From assembly GCF_000004075.3 (NCBI RefSeq), contig NC_026660.2, forward strand, positions 20,045,837 through 20,109,836: DNA of 64,000 nt, written 5' to 3'. The translations under genes and the position numbers were made by a program. This document shows positions 37,741 through 49,700 of this stretch, in pieces; position 1 is the stretch's first letter, and the number at the start of each line of letters is the position of its first letter. The stretch comes from Cucumis sativus (lineage: Eukaryota > Streptophyta > Magnoliopsida > Cucurbitales > Cucurbitaceae). The notes below the pieces were generated by a model. It saw nothing but the letters and a program-made list of their open reading frames with translations. It was not told the DNA's origin and made no database searches.

Positions 37741-38045
37741 ATGGCATCAAAGAAAGTTGCATCCAAATCTACAGTTGCAAGTGACACCTACACAGGATCG
37801 GTCACCTGTAGTCGTTCTAAGGGGATCGTTCAAGAGCAAGATCAAGGTTTCGCCATTGCGTAGAGCATCCTTAAGCAATTGATGGAATCTCCTAAATCTG
37901 GAATTGTCATCAAGGAAAATCCTCTATAATAATGACTTTGATTCCTACCTCTAGCTGGTAAAAGAAAAAAGCATACTATGATGTGATGTCTGTCATGATG
38001 GCTGATATAACGGTCGAGGTTGCCATGGCGGAGATAGAGAGAAAT
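37741..38045 (+). pseudogene. gag start of the Ty3/gypsy element
   Basis: The frame opens MASKKVASKSTVASDTYTGS and is followed by a Ser/Arg part and a MESPK segment. It resembles the gag start of a gypsy family that I associate with Cucumis genomes. An in-frame stop occurs within 130 bases and others follow, so it is not functional. It ends abruptly where late pol begins. Confidence 0.6.
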
Positions 38046-38067
38046 TAATAAATCAGTCTTTTAGGAA

Positions 38068-39112
38068 TTGAACACCATGACCACCACCAAAATTGTAGAT
38101 GCTGAACAAATAGGAAAAGAAGTCGAGGAAGATGAAGAACTACAAAAAATGAAAGCTAATCTGAAGGAAGGTGTAGAAAATGAAGGAAAATACCAATGGA
38201 CTAATAATAAGTTGTTGTACAAAGGAATGATAGTATTGTCCAAGGATTCTGCATACATTCCATGACTCTATACTAGGAGGTCATTCTGAATTCTTGAGAA
38301 CCTACAAAAGAATCAGTGGGGAACTGTACTGGTAAGGAATGAAGGTTGACGTAAAAAGATACATGGAGGAGTGTGACATTTGTCAACAGAATAAATTTGA
38401 AGGGACCATGCCCGCCAACGTGTTGCAACCAATTCCCATTCCACATAGAATACTGGAGGATTGGACAATGGATTTCATTGAAGGGTTACCTCTAGCGGGC
38501 GGATTTAATGTAATTATGGTTGTGGTAGACCGCTTGAGTAAGTACTCTTATTTCATAATGTTGAAACCCCCTTATATAGCTAAACAAGTGGCGGGCCTCT
38601 TTCTGGATAAAGTAGTAAGCAAGAACGGAATCCCTAAGTCCATCATTACAGATAGGGACAAGATCTTCCTTAGCAATTTCTGAAAAGAATTATTCGCTAC
38701 CATGGGAACACTCTTAAGGAGAAGCACTGCTTTTCACCCCCAAACGGATGGGCAAACGAAGAGAGTAAATAGATGTCTTGAAACATACTTAAGATGTTTC
38801 TGCAACGAACAGCCAAAGAAGTGGGATAAACTCATTCCCTGGGCAGAGTTGTGGTACAATACCACTTTTCATGCGTCCACGAAAATAAATCATTTCCAGA
38901 CTGTGTCTGGCAGACCCCCTCCTCCAATTTTATCTTATAGTATGAAGAAATCCCCTAATAATGAGGTTGAAAAAATGTTGAAGGAAAGGGATTTAGCCCT
39001 CAATGCCCTAAAGGAGAACTTATATTCTACTCAAAACAGAATGAAGAAGATGACAGACCAGAATAGAAGAGAGTTGAATTTTCAAGTTGGGGATGAAGTA
39101 TTCTTGAAATAA
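38068..39112 (+). pseudogene. Ty3/gypsy integrase, interrupted
   Basis: Fragments in the plus direction show the zinc-binding HHCC end (CDICQQNK), the catalytic core (DWTMDFIEGLP, VVVDRLSKYSYF, TDRDKIF and STAFHPQTDGQ) and a C-terminal part with ERDLALNALKENL. The core is split by a stop after ITDRDKIFLSNF (about 38681), and other stops and a frame change lie at 38262-38339. It cannot produce a working enzyme. Confidence 0.85.
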
Positions 39113-39276
39113 AAGACCTTACAGACAACGTTCTTTGGTGCAAAAGAAGTGTGAGAAGCCAGCACCCAAGTTTTATGGTTCTTACCCTCTGATTGAGAAG
39201 ATTGGAGAGGTAGCTTATAGATTGTTATTACCCCTAAAGCTATTATTCATATGTGTTTCATATATCTTAGTTAAAA

Positions 39277-39645
39277 TTGAAGCTAGGGAAACACCAAGGA
39301 GTTCAGCATCAACAACCGATATTAACAGAAGACTTCGAATTGCAGTTATGGCCAGAAATAGTGTTGGGAGTACGATGGAACCGGGAGTTAGGCGGAAATG
39401 AGTGGTTAATTAAATGGAAGGAGTTGTCCGAAAGTGAAGCCACTTGGGAATCAGTCTACCAAATGAACCAACAGTTCTCTAATTTTCACCTTGAGGACAA
39501 GGTGAACTTGGAACCGAGGGGTATTGTAAGGCATCCAATTGTCCACACGTATAAAAGAAAGGGTAAAAGAGTAAATACACAACTGGCTAATAATGAGGGA
39601 ATGATAGAAAAAGATAGTGCCAGTAGGGCCCATGCGGAGGAATGA
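39277..39645 (+). pseudogene. Ty3/gypsy chromodomain and pol C-terminus
   Basis: A 122-residue open frame contains a chromodomain-like core (NEWLIKWKELSESEATWES, with aromatic Trp residues) and the tail FHLEDKVNLEPRGIV. It is separated from the integrase by stops and a frameshift. Chromodomains of this clade steer integration to heterochromatin marks (family knowledge). Confidence 0.8.
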
Positions 39646-40136
39646 GAGAATGTTGTATAAATAGGTATTTTTCGGGATTGGGTAGCTAGGTCTATTTTTG
39701 TTCTTCTGTAAAAGTCGGATGTTGTAGCCTGGGAAAGATATTTTCTGTGTTTTTCTTTTGTTATCTTGAGTATCGTGTCTTCTGTAATCGTTTTAACCTA
39801 TATATAAATAAAGTTTAGCAGAGTATTGTCTCTATTTTTCGATTTTGGTGTGAAAATGTTATTATTTTATAAGTAGAATCTTTACCGTTTCACTTGTTTT
39901 CTCAATCCATATAAAATTGACATCTAATACTCATAATATATACATAAGAGAATTACTACATTCTTACAAATTTAAAAAATAACAAAATTATTACCAATGA
40001 AAAGTAAGTTGAATGAACTACATTATTATTTTAATATCAGTCTATACACCAAAACTGCCTTCTTTTTTTTTTACCATTTTTTATATATTTATAAATCCTA
40101 AATTGCACACAAAGAACAAAAGAAAAAAAAAACTAA

Positions 40137-40141
<5 letters not shown>

Positions 40142-40168
<27 letters not shown>
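40142..40168. repeat. (AT)n microsatellite
   Basis: About thirteen uninterrupted AT units just downstream of the NPF4 transporter stop codon. Confidence 0.9.
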
Positions 40169-40173
<5 letters not shown>

Positions 40174-40223
40174 TGAAACACTAGGTTATATTGACATGAT
40201 AGAATAACATATGTTTATACATA

Positions 40224-43200
40224 TCATTTGTTCCCTTGGGTGGATCGATATTTATACTTAAGGGCCCAAAAAAGGTAGTGCAAGAAATTGAGGCCACTAA
40301 GAACACACATAACCCAATAGAAGTTAGAAAGACGGTAGTGATTAATGTTGTGTCCAGACAGCCAAGGCCTATGCCAAGCTTTGGCACTCACATGGTTCAC
40401 AACCGATACAATGACCGAACTTAAATAATACCCAACAGCCAACGAAGCCCATGAAAGAGCCGTAGCCAAAGACCTCATAGTAGTCGGAGCCTCCGTGAAG
40501 AAAAACTCCAACAAACCCGCCAACGTAAACAAATCTGCCGACCCCAAAAACAAGTACTGGAATGCAATCCAAAGGAACGTAATGGGAAGCGGGCCGTGCA
40601 CATCCGGGTTGGCATCAGCCACGGCCTTACGTTTGGTCTCGACGAGTGCAGCGACAGCCATGGCAAGGACAGAGAGGAGGAGGCCGACACCAATGCGTTG
40701 GAGGTGGGTGATGCCGGCTTCAGTGCGAGTGAGGGATCGAGCGAAGGGGATGATGAGATGGTCGTAGAGAGGGGCGAGGATGATGATGAATAGGACAGGG
40801 AAGACTGGGAGGGAGGCTGGGGGGATTTTGAGGGAGTAGATTTTGGTGTTCATTGTGGCGGCTTGTTCTATGGAGAAAGTGGAGAGTTGAGCTAAGCATG
40901 AGTTGAGTATTATGGTGCATGCAAAGATTGGGAGGACTTTTATGACTATTTTAACGTCTTCAAGTTGTTGGGTTGTGCATTTTAGTGATGGGTGGAAAGG
41001 TGGGTTTTGTACTGCTTTGTTTAGGAATTTGAGGCTTTGAGTTGGAGTAGTTACATTGTTTTCTGTTAGGTCTTTATTGATTAATTGCTTTGGGGTTGAT
41101 GTAGTTGATGGGCTTCTTGCAAGGCTTGCCACTGCGTTTGTTGCTGGTTTTTTGTTGCTCCTACGGTTCAATGTTGCTGCTACTAGTACCTAATTATATC
41201 ATCATTCATATAATTATATTAAATGCGTTATACTAATCTTGGGCCGATTGTAAATAAGTCTCAAACCATTAACAAATATAATATAGTGTAATGTTAAAGA
41301 ATTTGCAAATAAGTAAAGTTTAGATTCTTACTCTTCTAGAGTCTATCCGTAATAAACTACATTGCTGGTAATATGAGTTTATTATTGTCGATATAGTTTT
41401 TTTATTAATAGCAGTACTGTATTAGCAATAGATTCTATTACTGATCAATTTTGCTATGTTTTCGAATGCTTTAAAATTGTTATTATATAAAACTCATTTT
41501 TAGCCATAGAATTGTTATCCATATTGCAATTATCCTATAAAAAAAATGTTTCGGTACAACTCGAGTTGTATCTATCTTTCTACGCTATCCTCTCTAATAC
41601 TCAATCATTGATGGCACATAGCAAACTTTTCTTAAAAGAAACATATTTTAATACTTCCAAAAATATAAATATATATATATATATATTTTTCTTTTCTCGA
41701 TCGAGTGGATGCATGAGGATATTAAACTTTAGGCTACACTCAAAAAAAGCAAATACTTTGATGTAATCTAGTCTACACTCATCTTCTTTGCATTTTCTTT
41801 TAATTATAAAGTAAAAATAATATAAAAATATATGTTTTTTTAAAAAAAGTGTTAGCCACTCATGTGATGATATTTTGCTATATTTAATTATACACGGGAA
41901 TGAAATGCATAAAAGTAAATGCATGTTAGTGGTAAGCGTAGAAAAATACCTTGAGAATGGTGGTAAGGGGACTACCGGTGGGGATTTTGTTACGATAAAA
42001 AGGAGAACCAGCAAAGAACAAAGGAATGGATAGAAAAATGCTGATAGTTGAGATTCCAAAACCCCATTGCCACCCCAAGTTGTCTTCAATCCAAACCACG
42101 AATGTCACTGCAATAAGGGCTCCACATGACAGACTAAACACAAAGTAGTTGAAGAAACTAGACCTCCTCTTCCTCCCTTGTGGGGTGCTTTCGTCGAACT
42201 GCTCTGCCCCGTGCGCCGGCAGTGACCCCTTTATTCCACCGACGCCCAACGCCACCAAGTACAGCCCTATGAACAGCACCGCCATCTCTTTCCCCCCTAC
42301 TTCCTTGCACCCCTTTGAGCTCCCCTCCTCGCATGATGAACTCACCTTTGCTTGCACTGTCAGCATCACTAACCCCTATTCCATGTGTATATTAGCACCA
42401 ATCAGCATGGTTACAAAATCAACAAACAAGAAAAATAAAAAATCAAACACATAGAAATATTTGATTTGTTAACCAGCGTATCAGTTACTTCCGTGAGATA
42501 AAGGAAGAACAATTTTATTTGATAAAATGTTACAAAATACTTCGTGTCACTAGGGTTAGAGAATTTATATAATGCATTTCTCTAAACTTCATATTTGTTC
42601 ATTCAAACAACCATGTAACATATTCAAAGTATTTTAACAAGCATACACACACTAAGATATTATTTTTAAAGAATCTCAACTACATCGACCCATCTATATT
42701 ATCATGGTTACGTTGTATTCCACTGTCAATTCATTAACAGTAATAGGAGCACAAAAAAACAAAAACAAGCAGACAGAAAGTAGATGAAAAGACAATGATG
42801 TATTACATAAAAAGCAACTAAATTAAGGGGAAAAAATAGTGGTTGGAGTGTAGTTCTGTAAAGAGTTTTGATGGATGAGAAAGAAAGTCATGAAAATAAA
42901 TAAAATCACTTTGAAAACTGTCAAACTATATTATCAAGTTACTTTGAAAATTCTCTACAAAACGATGCAATTAGATGTAGATGTATAATCTGAATATATG
43001 CTCCGAGTCTTTCCATTTTTGAGAATTTTGTTATCTCATACGAGAGTAACCCCTCATATATTATTCCACATTTTGTTATCTAATATGTTTATCTGTCCTA
43101 TTAATTAAGTTTTGAATTTTGTTTCAATTTTTATTTTTAACTAGGTTTTAAGATTTACACGTTTACCTCATTTTCAATATTAAATATTCACTTTCAACTA

Positions 43201-46081
43201 TTAGAGTTAATATATATTAATTGATTTAAAATAATTAAGAAGTGAAAATATCCTTTAATTTTGACCATGATGAAAAAGTTTTCACTTTCAACTATTAGAG
43301 TTAATATATATTAATTGATTTAAAATAATTAAGAAGTGAAAATATCCTTTAATTTTGACCATGATGAAAAAGTTGAAACTTAATCTATTATAATTCTTTT
43401 AAACTAATTAATAGGCATTAACACTCAACAAACAACAAAGTTAAAAGTGTAAAATTTGAAACATGTTAAAATTATAACTTTCTTAAATCCTAATAAATTG
43501 AAACCTAGACTCAAAATAAAAGATAAAAAGAGATTATTCTTTATTTTTAGAGCAATAATTAGGTGTAATTCATACTGCATCTATTCTCAACGTTCCTCCC
43601 CTTTACACACAAGTAAAAAAAATCATTCTATAACAAAGAAAAAAAAAGTCCAATAACATATTTGTATTGGATGTTAGCGAGACTGTATGGACTTGAGTTT
43701 ATTATTATTATTATTTTGATGGGTGGGAGAAAAAAGAGGTTGATGGGAAGGGATGTAAAAGAGAGAAGAGATATGTAGGGTTGTGGTAGTCGTCTAGTTG
43801 CAATGAAAAGGAAAAGAGAAAAAGAAATGGAAAAGGACAAGTTGAGGAAGGAAGAAGTTGGTTTAGTGGAGGTGGTGAAAACCAGATCAAAAGAAAAAAA
43901 GCTTTATTTGGTTTGACGCAAACGGATGAGTTCCAAGGTCGTAACACACACTTTCATCACTCATCCATTCTCACTATTAACTTCTTTTTAAAAGGTATAA
44001 TTTAATTTTTTTTAAAGATGTTTAAAGCTATATGAAAACATGAATTTGCTTTTTTACTTTTTATCAACTCAATAAATAATATACTTTTCATACTGGTGTA
44101 TAAGTTTCTTTTTTTAACTTATATTTACCAATAATTTTCTATTTGTGTATATATTTGACAATAAGACTTTATTCTCATTATTCCCAAATTACAATCTTAG
44201 AATCTTAGACATATGTCAAGATTTATAGTATTATCTTTTTCTCTCATTCAACTTGATCAACTTGTTGAGTAGGAATTTAGTAGAAAATTCTTTAAAGTTA
44301 CCAACTTTTGAATGTGTGTTTGAGTTAGCTTTGGAATATAAAAAAAGAAAAAAAAAACAAAATTAATTAAGTTTTTTCTTTAACACTTAAGTTTGACAAA
44401 GATACCAATATTGTTTTTCTTGGTGTGTATGACGTAAAATATATGTATATATCTTGACCATAGCCTCCATACTATTACTAACTTTAATATGATATTAATA
44501 AAATACTATATATATATATGTATTTTGTTTTTGGGATTTGTGTCATTATCTTCGGGGGGAAAAACGGATGCCTACGTTGTTTTTTTGGTTGTGGGACATT
44601 TTGCCCTTCTTTTCATTTCATTTTTTTCAACTCAATATAACAAAACTAAGAAAGAAGAAATTGATTGGAGATAAATGGAAGAAAAAAAAAACCCATCTTG
44701 TTTAGACCCCCACGTAACCCTTTTATTGTTTGTTATTGCTTTTTGAAAATTAAGCCTTAAAATATTATTTCATCTTTCTTCCTCTTTTCAAATATAAAAA
44801 CTGAAAATAGTTACTAAATTTGGTTTTAAGTCTTTAATTTTTTTAAAGTAAATCTATTTACAAAAATTTAATTCTTACCTAAGTTTTAAGAAAACAGATT
44901 TACAATAATAAAAAAGTACTTATATGTACACTGTAAAATTTGATAGATTTTGACATGTAAATTGAAATATTACTAAGATCTTAACTTGAATTTTCAAAAC
45001 AAAAGAAAATAAATAAATAAAGAACTTTGAATAAGAAAACCGACTATAAAAGTCCGAAAATTTGGAAATAATAAATACAATTATTCCAAAAATCTTCATG
45101 GCCGATCACATGGGTTCTCATAAATCATGGCAGAGAATAGAATTTTAAAATAAAAGAGAAGAAAATAGGCCAAAGAAAGAAAAGAAAAAAAAGGCTTTCT
45201 TTTGTTTTTCTTTTATTTTGGTTCTGATCACCATTTCTTCTAAAAATATATTCAAGTTAATACTAAAAGATACAAGAAACATATTAAAACATCAGTTTAA
45301 TTCCCTGTTAACAATAACACACCTACGTTTGTTTGTTTTGATTGGAATCTCCTACCCAATTCTCACCCAATCGATGTACTAAAGAGAAGATAATGTTTAG
45401 TTCTCTGTTTTAGCATTTTTTTTATATGGATTTTACAATTTTAACCTACATAAAAACACTACTATTTTTACTAAAATAGAGATTAAAAAGAAGAAGAAGA
45501 AAAAAAACATAAAGAGGAGTTAAATAAGACGAACCAGAAACTCAATGAAAGAGGAGAAAATGAAGACGTAATAAGTTGTGAAAATGGCATCCGATAAGAA
45601 ACCACCAAGAAGTGCAAGAAGAAACGCCGTTCCCATAAACGTCGTGACATGGTTGGCCGATTTCGCCGGTGAAAATCCCATATATTTCCTCAAATACATC
45701 ACCAAATTACTTGCGTTTGCCAAGAACGCCAAATTCTCCAACACTTCAACTCCTGCAATAATAGTTAATTAATACCAAATTTAACTCTCAATCAAAATGT
45801 TTACTCATTATTATCTAACATGCATGCATGTATGTATGTAGTATGTATTCACCAACCTAATACGAATCCAGCCGCTATCATTCCCCCATGCCGCCCTTTG
45901 GCTGCAGGCCTCTTCCGCCAATCCACATACCCTTCCCATATGCTCCCGTCGCTCTCCTCCTTCACGGCTTCCTACATATCCAACCAATTTCATTCAGTAA
46001 GATACGTATTATTGAAATTTTTATGACCCTAGCTATACAATGACTTTCATAAAGGAATTTAGGGATGAACATACTTACCAT
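40224..46081 (-). CDS. NRT1/PTR family transporter, NPF4.6-like
   Basis: Five coding exons on the minus strand (46079-46081, 45857-45971, 45535-45752, 41950-42375, 40224-41189) give 575 residues, the family's usual length. The first coding exon is only the ATG, followed directly by a GTAAGT donor. The protein has about twelve membrane spans, with GRHGGMIAAGF near span 1, VEVLENLAFLANASNLVMYL, VGGIKGSLPAHGAEQFD, the FFNYFVFSLSCGALIAV signature and a long central loop. It ends LHYLFWALKYKYRST. The sequence is closest to NPF4.5-4.7. AtNPF4.6 (NRT1.2/AIT1) is a low-affinity nitrate importer that also takes up abscisic acid (family knowledge); substrate here is inferred. Intron 3 (42376-45534) is over 3 kb and holds a 94-bp perfect tandem duplication. 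A TATA box lies upstream at about 46128-46140. Confidence 0.93.
43187..43374. repeat. 94-bp perfect tandem duplication in NPF4 intron
   Basis: 43187-43280 is repeated as 43281-43374 with no differences that I can see. The lack of divergence in AT-rich intron DNA suggests a recent event, or an assembly effect. Confidence 0.9.
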
Positions 46082-46127
46082 TTTTATTGAATTTTGAACA
46101 CAAGTGTTATGGGGTGGGTGAATAATT

Positions 46128-46140
46128 GGTATATTTATAG
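46128..46140 (-). promoter_or_regulatory. TATA box of the NPF4.6-like gene
   Basis: On the minus strand the sequence CTATAAATATACC lies about 50 bases before the start codon. A GA repeat (46164-46180) is further upstream. Spacing fits a TATA box and a leader of only about 20 bases. Confidence 0.6.
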
Positions 46141-46529
46141 AGTTAAAAAGAAAATATATATGAAGAGAGAGAGAGAGAGAATATTCTAAGGACGAGAGAG
46201 AATGGTTTAAGGGAAAGAAACGCTCTTTCTCTTTTAATAAAAATCTCAATTATTCCTTTTATTTTGATACCGGACAAAAACAACTTTAACCATATAGGTT
46301 TTTTTTTTTGTCAAGCATTTACACAAATAATTTTGACGTAATTATTAGTATTTCTTTATATATATGTATAAAAAAGTTATAATATCTTATTGTGTCATAT
46401 ATGCTTTTAATTTTTTTATTTGAAATTGTTAGAATGACTCGAATTTGTTCCTTTATATTATGGTAACCAAGTACGGGTCTAAATGTTTGAATTATTTTTA
46501 AAAAAAAAGATACAATTGGTCAGTTGGAT

Positions 46530-46790
46530 GCACTCGGACATCTCCATTGGTGGATACCCCCTTAACATCTGCATCACTCATGCTTCATTAATAGATAAAG
46601 AACTTTGGGATGCTAGTCCATAAGCCCGTGAGAGCTCGAATGTCATCCCAAATCTCAATAATTCTGCACTCCAAGTCTTTGAAGATTCTCTTGTTCCTTT
46701 CAAGCCAAATAACCTTTGAATTACATTCCTCAATATATAAATTTAACTGTATGTGGGTAAGTTTGTAATTAAGAATCATGCAAAATTAAG
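46530..46790 (-). pseudogene. LINE-type reverse-transcriptase tail fragment
   Basis: The minus strand reads VIWLERNKRIFKDLE and then IEIWDDIRALTGLW. This is the end of the zinc-binding domain region that closes the reverse transcriptase frame of plant LINEs. It is about 60 residues with a stop. A related copy lies at 51.3-51.8 kb in the same orientation. Confidence 0.6.
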
Positions 46791-46799
46791 AAGAGGAAG

Positions 46800-49700
46800 A
46801 GATCAGCATGCATGATTGGAGTCTTCAATTTCAAAATTAAGATATTGAGACGTTATGGGAAAAGCTTGTTTTAAGGCATAGATATGTGATGGATTGGAAG
46901 AGAGGATTTGTTTTTATATAAAGGACTTAGCTGTTACTTGAATTTTGTTAGAGGAGGATGATATATTGTTTGTGTACTTAAGATTTATTCATGAACAAAA
47001 TGCTTTAAAAGGTAATTTGTTGGATTTGTTACAATTCATTATTATATCATTGAGTCTTCATTTCCAAAGAATCATGGATTCAAGTTTAATGTATCTCTTA
47101 ACTCTCATGCATGCAATTCTTTTTCATTGCATTTAAAGATTATTTTCACATAGAGTAAGAAACATATATATCAAATTAAGTAGAACTATTATAATTGGTG
47201 CGTAGTTATTTATTTGAAAGTTAATGCTTTTCTTTACATGGGTGTCCACATCCTTCATTATTCTTGTGTAATTTCAGGGTTTGAGAGAGAAAAAAAATAA
47301 AGAAAAGTAAAATATTAAAAATAAATACTAGTTAGATTTTTTTATATTATTAGAACCGTATATAAAATTTATTGAGATATTTCAACTAAGTTCACACATC
47401 CTTTATCATATTTCAAAGCTAAATGTGATGCATTATTAATCAAAATAAACTATACAAACGGGTCGGTGGAAAAAAGAACTACAAATGAGAAGAGGTAAGA
47501 AAAAGATCTTCCAATTAAGCAATATAATAGAAGCAGTTGTAATCACAAAAATGGGAGAATAGACAACACCATAGGTACGACTACATGAAGAAAATGATAT
47601 CTTAATTAATAAAAAGTATATGATATAACTCAAATATATTCAAATATAAAGGACAATGGAATTACAAAATTTAGCTTAGTGCCCTTAATTACAATCTAAT
47701 CCCTAATTGTGTTCTTCCTACAAATTATTGCTTACCTTTCTCCTTCCACAAGACCACAATTACTATTTCTTAATCAAACTTTTTTTTTTGCAAGGGTGTG
47801 TTCAATAATTAATGCGGACCACTTTTTTTTTTTGTAAAGATATTATAATAAATGTTGAAGTGAGGATTTGAATCCGAAACCTGTTGTCCACGGGAACATA
47901 CAGATGTCAGTTGAGCTAAGCTCATATTGACAAGAGACCACTTATTTAATAAGTAGATGGAACCAAAGTTGAAATTAAAGGATGTTATTAATTGATTTGT
48001 TGGAGATGAAGTTCAAATAAAAGGAAAGTTACAATTGATGATTTAGAAATTAGTTATTATTTTATTTTTATCAATTAATGTTTTTGGATTCTTTTGCATG
48101 TGTTGTTGACTATAAAAGGGGCTTGAGTATTGAATGCAAAGTTAAGGTAAGTGATTGCTTCATCATGCAAATGCATATAATATAAATTTATGTACATAAA
48201 TATGTGAGAGATAAAACTTTATGTCCTCACCATATACATTATATTTGGGATGTATGTATTTATTTCTCTGTTTCCTTTATTCAGTAAAACAACCTCAGCA
48301 TTTATAACAAATTGGAGCTAATTCTTTTATATTTAATTTCACTCCCAATTGAGGTCTCGACTTCTCCACTTTCACTCCCTCCAACTTAACTTTATTAAAA
48401 CCCCAAAAATTTATCAAAATAAATAATAATATTTATTATTATTTATTTAAATTGGTTTTTTCCTTCTAAAAATTCGTAAAAATATTTACAATACAAAAAA
48501 AAAAGTGCACATTCATTCATATTGATGTTTCAATCTAGAATTGATATTACAGTTTCTTAAATATTCTAAAAGGTATTAGTATTAGTATAAGCTTTTACAC
48601 GTGAATTAGAATTTTGAAAAGCATATATTCATAGATTAACTAATAATCAATTTGATTAACAAACTTATAAAGGCAGTTTAAGATTATTTTAATTCTAATT
48701 AAATCATTTTTTAATTCTCCTGTCCTGAAAAGATTGTTGGGAATTTTTTCTCTCTTTCTCTCATAATTTAACCTTATACAAAGTCCCTAGACTAAATGGA
48801 GAATTCTTGTGTCAGAAGTAATTCCCCAACAATGTGACAATTATGTGCATGCATAGAGTACATTAGTGTCAAATATGAAACTTACCCAACTATCAAAGAC
48901 ACAATGTGAGATCTGCTCCAAAGGAGATAAAAGAAACTACAACTTGCAAATGGTTGCTTTGCTCCATCACAATCGCTAAGAGTTCAAAAACGCCAACATC
49001 ATAATAACTTACGTTGTCAAAGCCTACAAGCTAGAGCGTTAGCTTTATAAAGGATATGATTCATCATATAATTGAGTCAAGAAGCCTCTAAAAAAAAGAC
49101 CGTAGATCCAAACTTGTTTGAATACATATATCTTATATGTATATAATATATATGTATTTGCGTTACACACATTGAATGAACACGGTGCATTGATTGATTC
49201 ATCTCTACTGTCTTCATAATAGAGTACAATAAATGTCATTTAGATATACCTGTTTAGGATGGAGGTGATTACCCACATTAAATTGATAGGGTGCATTGAT
49301 TCTTCCTCTGTACATAAGAGATGCATGGTAAATTATATAATTTGATGCGATCCAAAGTTTAGAGTAAATACAGTAAAAAAAATTAATAGAAGGAAATATA
49401 TATAATAGCATCAGAATAGAAATGATTGTATGATGTAAAAATATAATTAGAACCAGAAGATCTAACGTATTCTATAACTAAGTTTATTAAGGAACTCATC
49501 CTTTTATAAAGATTGCAATTTTGATTTTTGGTCTTCTTACTTTTATATACTTACGTTTAATTTCTTTCAAATTTCTAATTAAATATTTAAATTATTTGTA
49601 AAAATCTAAAAAAAAAAATAGTTTTTTTCTACATTTTTCTTTTCTGATTATGTTTTTTAAAAAAATATACATGGATAACTAAAAAATGAAATAGTATTTA

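Larger units (their letters stand above)
37415..39850 (+). mobile_element. Ty3/gypsy element remnant, internally deleted
   Basis: Order on the plus strand: a presumed LTR/leader (37415-37667); a candidate primer-binding region (TTGGCACACCCAATGGGAC, about 37671); the gag start (from 37741); a jump near 38045 straight into late pol; integrase; chromodomain (39277-39645); and a presumed 3' LTR fragment (39646 to about 39850) with a TATA-like ATATATAAATAAAG. Protease, reverse transcriptase and most RNase H are missing. Stop codons at about 38262, 38681 and 39110 show it is dead. The chromodomain places it in the chromovirus-type clade. The two LTRs cannot be matched with confidence. Confidence 0.8.
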
